Positions 62,401 through 64,000 of a DNA stretch of 64,000 nucleotides are shown here, piece by piece. The DNA comes from Chloroflexota bacterium (lineage in GTDB: Bacteria; Chloroflexota; Anaerolineae; Anaerolineales; Villigracilaceae), in NCBI GenBank assembly GCA_023459215.1, contig JAEWVF010000021.1, forward strand, positions 7,728-71,727, read 5' to 3'. A program made the translations under genes and the position numbers. The notes beneath the pieces were generated by a model. That model was not told the DNA's origin, did no database searches, and was given only the letters and a program-made list of their open reading frames with translations. How positions within the stretch are numbered: the stretch's first letter is position 1; each line of letters starts with the position of its first letter.

Positions 62401-64000
62401 GCGCCCGGTTTTGCAAGTCCCACATTTTGCGATAGAGACCGTTCTTGGCCAATAAATCGTCGTGCGCGCCGCGCTCGACGATTTTTCCATTGTCGAGCAC
62501 GATGATTTCATCCATGCGCTCGAGGCCGAACAGGCGGTGAGTGATCCATAGAACGGATTTGGCCGCGGATGGTAGCGAATGCCCGGATGTTTGAGCAGCG
62601 GTAATGCGGTGCAGGGTTTCGATGATTTTGCGCTCGTTGGCCGGGTCCAGGTTGGCGGTCGGCTCGTCGAAGAGCAGGATCGGCGCATCCTTGAGCAGAG
62701 CGCGGGCGATGGCGAGACGCTGGCGCTCGCCGCCGCTCAGGTTGAGTCCGCGTTCGCCGACGAAGGTTTCATAGCCTTCGGGCAGGCTCATGATGAAATC
62801 GTGCAATTCGGCTTGCTGGCAGGCGGTTTCGAGATCGGCCTGGGTCGCCCAGGGGCGGGCCAGCAGCAGGTTTTCGCGCAGGCTGGCATTGAACAGGTAA
62901 GTATTCTGGCCGACCACGCTGAACATGCGGCGCACATCCACCTGGTTGTAGCGGCGCAGTTCCTGCCCATCGAGGCTGACCTGGCCTTCGCCGTAGTCCC
63001 AGAAGCGCAGGAGCAGGTTGGCCAGGGTCGATTTGCCCGCGCCGCTCGGGCCGACAATGGCCATCTTGCGTCCGGCGGGCAGGTCGAGGCTGATGTTTTC
63101 TAGAATTTTTGGGGACGCGGATTGCGCGGACAAACGCGGATTTTCTTTTTCGTATTCAAAGGACAAATTATTGATTTTTAAATCGGCGGATGTCGGGCGC
63201 GGCAAGGGTTTGGCGGGGTCGCTGACAGCAGGCGTTGAGTCGGCGATTTCGAACAGACGCCGGGCGGCTTGAAGGTTGGCTTCGAGCAGTTGCGCGGCCT
63301 GCGGCAAGCCCTGGACGGCTTCAAACGAGGCCATCGTGCCGAGCACCACCACCGCCATGAAAACGCCGGGAAGCTGGCCTTCCGTCACCAGCGGGATGGC
63401 CAGGTAGAGCATGGTCAGGACTCCCAGTCCGGTGATGAGACTGGCCAGCCCGGATTGGAAGCCGTTTAAGCGGGCGAGCTTTGTCTGGGTGCGCGAGAAC
63501 GCGCTGCCTGTGGCCTGAATCTTGTCGAAATACGCTTTTTCCTGCCCGAAAGCGACCAGGTCGGGCAGTCCCTGCACCGAATCGACCAGGTCGGCGCGCA
63601 AGCGGGCGCGCTCCTCGACCAGGGCCTGCCCGGGCGCGCGGTTCAAGGCCAGGGTGAGTCCGGTCAGGCCGACGCCGAGGGCCAGGAGAAAGCCGACGAC
63701 GGTCAATCCCAGCGAAACGGAAAACGTCCCCATGAAGATTCCCATCCCCGAGACGATGACAATGGCCACCAGCGGCGGGGCGAGGGCGCGGACGTAGAAG
63801 TTGTCGAGGGTTTCGATGTCGCTGATGACGCGGCTGAGCAGGTCGCCGGAACGAGCCGAAACCAGCCGCGCCGGGGCGAGCGGCTCGATGGCCTGGTAGA
63901 ACCAGACGCGCAGGCGGGCCAGCAGTTTGAAGGTCAAGGAGTGCGAAACGAGCCGCTCAAGATAGCGGAAAACCCCGCGCGAGATGCCGAAAAAGCGCAC
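62390..64000 (-). CDS. cydC: Thiol reductant ABC exporter subunit CydC-like (partial)
   Basis: The C-terminal 536 residues of an ABC exporter half; its N-terminus lies beyond the window. The membrane domain starts RGVFRYLERLVSHSLTFKLL, the CydC signature region. The ATPase has Walker A GPSGAGKSTLANLL, signature LSGGERQRLAIARALL and Walker B ILLFDEPTANLD. With CydD it exports cysteine or glutathione, needed for cytochrome bd assembly and periplasmic redox balance. cydD would be expected just outside. Confidence 0.9.
   Translation of the reverse strand: MRFFGISRGVFRYLERLVSHSLTFKLLARLRVWFYQAIEPLAPARLVSARSGDLLSRVISDIETLDNFYVRALAPPLVAIVIVSGMGIFMGTFSVSLGLTVVGFLLALGVGLTGLTLALNRAPGQALVEERARLRADLVDSVQGLPDLVAFGQEKAYFDKIQATGSAFSRTQTKLARLNGFQSGLASLITGLGVLTMLYLAIPLVTEGQLPGVFMAVVVLGTMASFEAVQGLPQAAQLLEANLQAARRLFEIADSTPAVSDPAKPLPRPTSADLKINNLSFEYEKENPRLSAQSASPKILENISLDLPAGRKMAIVGPSGAGKSTLANLLLRFWDYGEGQVSLDGQELRRYNQVDVRRMFSVVGQNTYLFNASLRENLLLARPWATQADLETACQQAELHDFIMSLPEGYETFVGERGLNLSGGERQRLAIARALLKDAPILLFDEPTANLDPANERKIIETLHRITAAQTSGHSLPSAAKSVLWITHRLFGLERMDEIIVLDNGKIVERGAHDDLLAKNGLYRKMWDLQNRALIS

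Overview
The window looks like chromosomal DNA of a mesophilic, probably anaerobic or facultative Chloroflexota bacterium, most likely of the Anaerolineae lineage. That assignment is an inference. It rests on moderately high GC content with two sharply AT-rich exceptions, a fused glycyl-tRNA synthetase (alpha+beta), a dnaG-rpoD pair, many lipoproteins and anchored proteins with Thr/Pro-rich stalks, a tungsten-type aldehyde ferredoxin oxidoreductase, and an EtfAB-FixCX set. No rRNA, tRNA, CRISPR array, transposase or phage structural gene was seen.

Layout. 1-5542 (minus): the nuoABCDEFG start of a complex I operon, with an AT-rich HEPN-type gene wedged between nuoF and nuoG. 5750-9282 (plus): divergent etfB-etfA-fixC-fixX. 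9876-12570: an AT-rich island with a GNAT-PIN multidomain protein and an ASCH-like protein. 12728-16484: glyQS fusion and a vapBC pair. 16554-18343: a zinc-ribbon protein and a lipoprotein. 18414-21835: dnaG-rpoD. 21983-23618: msrPQ. 23663-26386: small membrane protein, lipoprotein, DsbA-like protein, deoxynucleoside kinase, VOC protein. 26457-30725 (minus): glutamate dehydrogenase, gatB, enoyl-CoA hydratase, a small acidic protein. 30954-32198: VOC protein and a metallo-beta-lactamase-fold hydrolase. 32289-36912: aldehyde ferredoxin oxidoreductase, a ferritin-VIT1 fusion, a ferredoxin-NADP reductase-like flavoprotein. 37142-40983: membrane protein, M16 peptidase pair, acpS. 41070-42706: a possible structured RNA, a small protein with a P-loop ATPase, an FmdB-like protein. 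42771-47908: anchored protein, class V aminotransferase, two membrane glycosyltransferase-like proteins. 47919-52728: a methylase-like protein lacking its catalytic motif, then a two-gene signalling cassette. 52796-60256 (minus): envelope proteins, a PpiC-type foldase and FtsK. 60361-64000: small membrane protein, polytopic membrane protein, and CydC running off the end.

How the genes work together. NADH and ferredoxin chemistry dominates: complex I, a probable bifurcating EtfABCX, enoyl-CoA hydratase, aldehyde ferredoxin oxidoreductase, a ferredoxin-NADP reductase relative and glutamate dehydrogenase would connect fermentation or beta-oxidation to the quinone pool. Protein and envelope quality control is a second theme (MsrPQ, DsbA-like, PpiC-like, M16 pair, CydC).

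The most unusual features are: (i) the GNAT-PIN-PUA-like plus ASCH island; (ii) a family of short GTAGGGGCG palindromes found both between genes and in frame inside two essential translation genes (glyQS and gatB); (iii) the HEPN gene inside the nuo operon; (iv) several proteins that keep an enzyme fold but have lost catalytic residues; and (v) start codons placed 6-8 bases after a -10 box, suggesting leaderless mRNAs.
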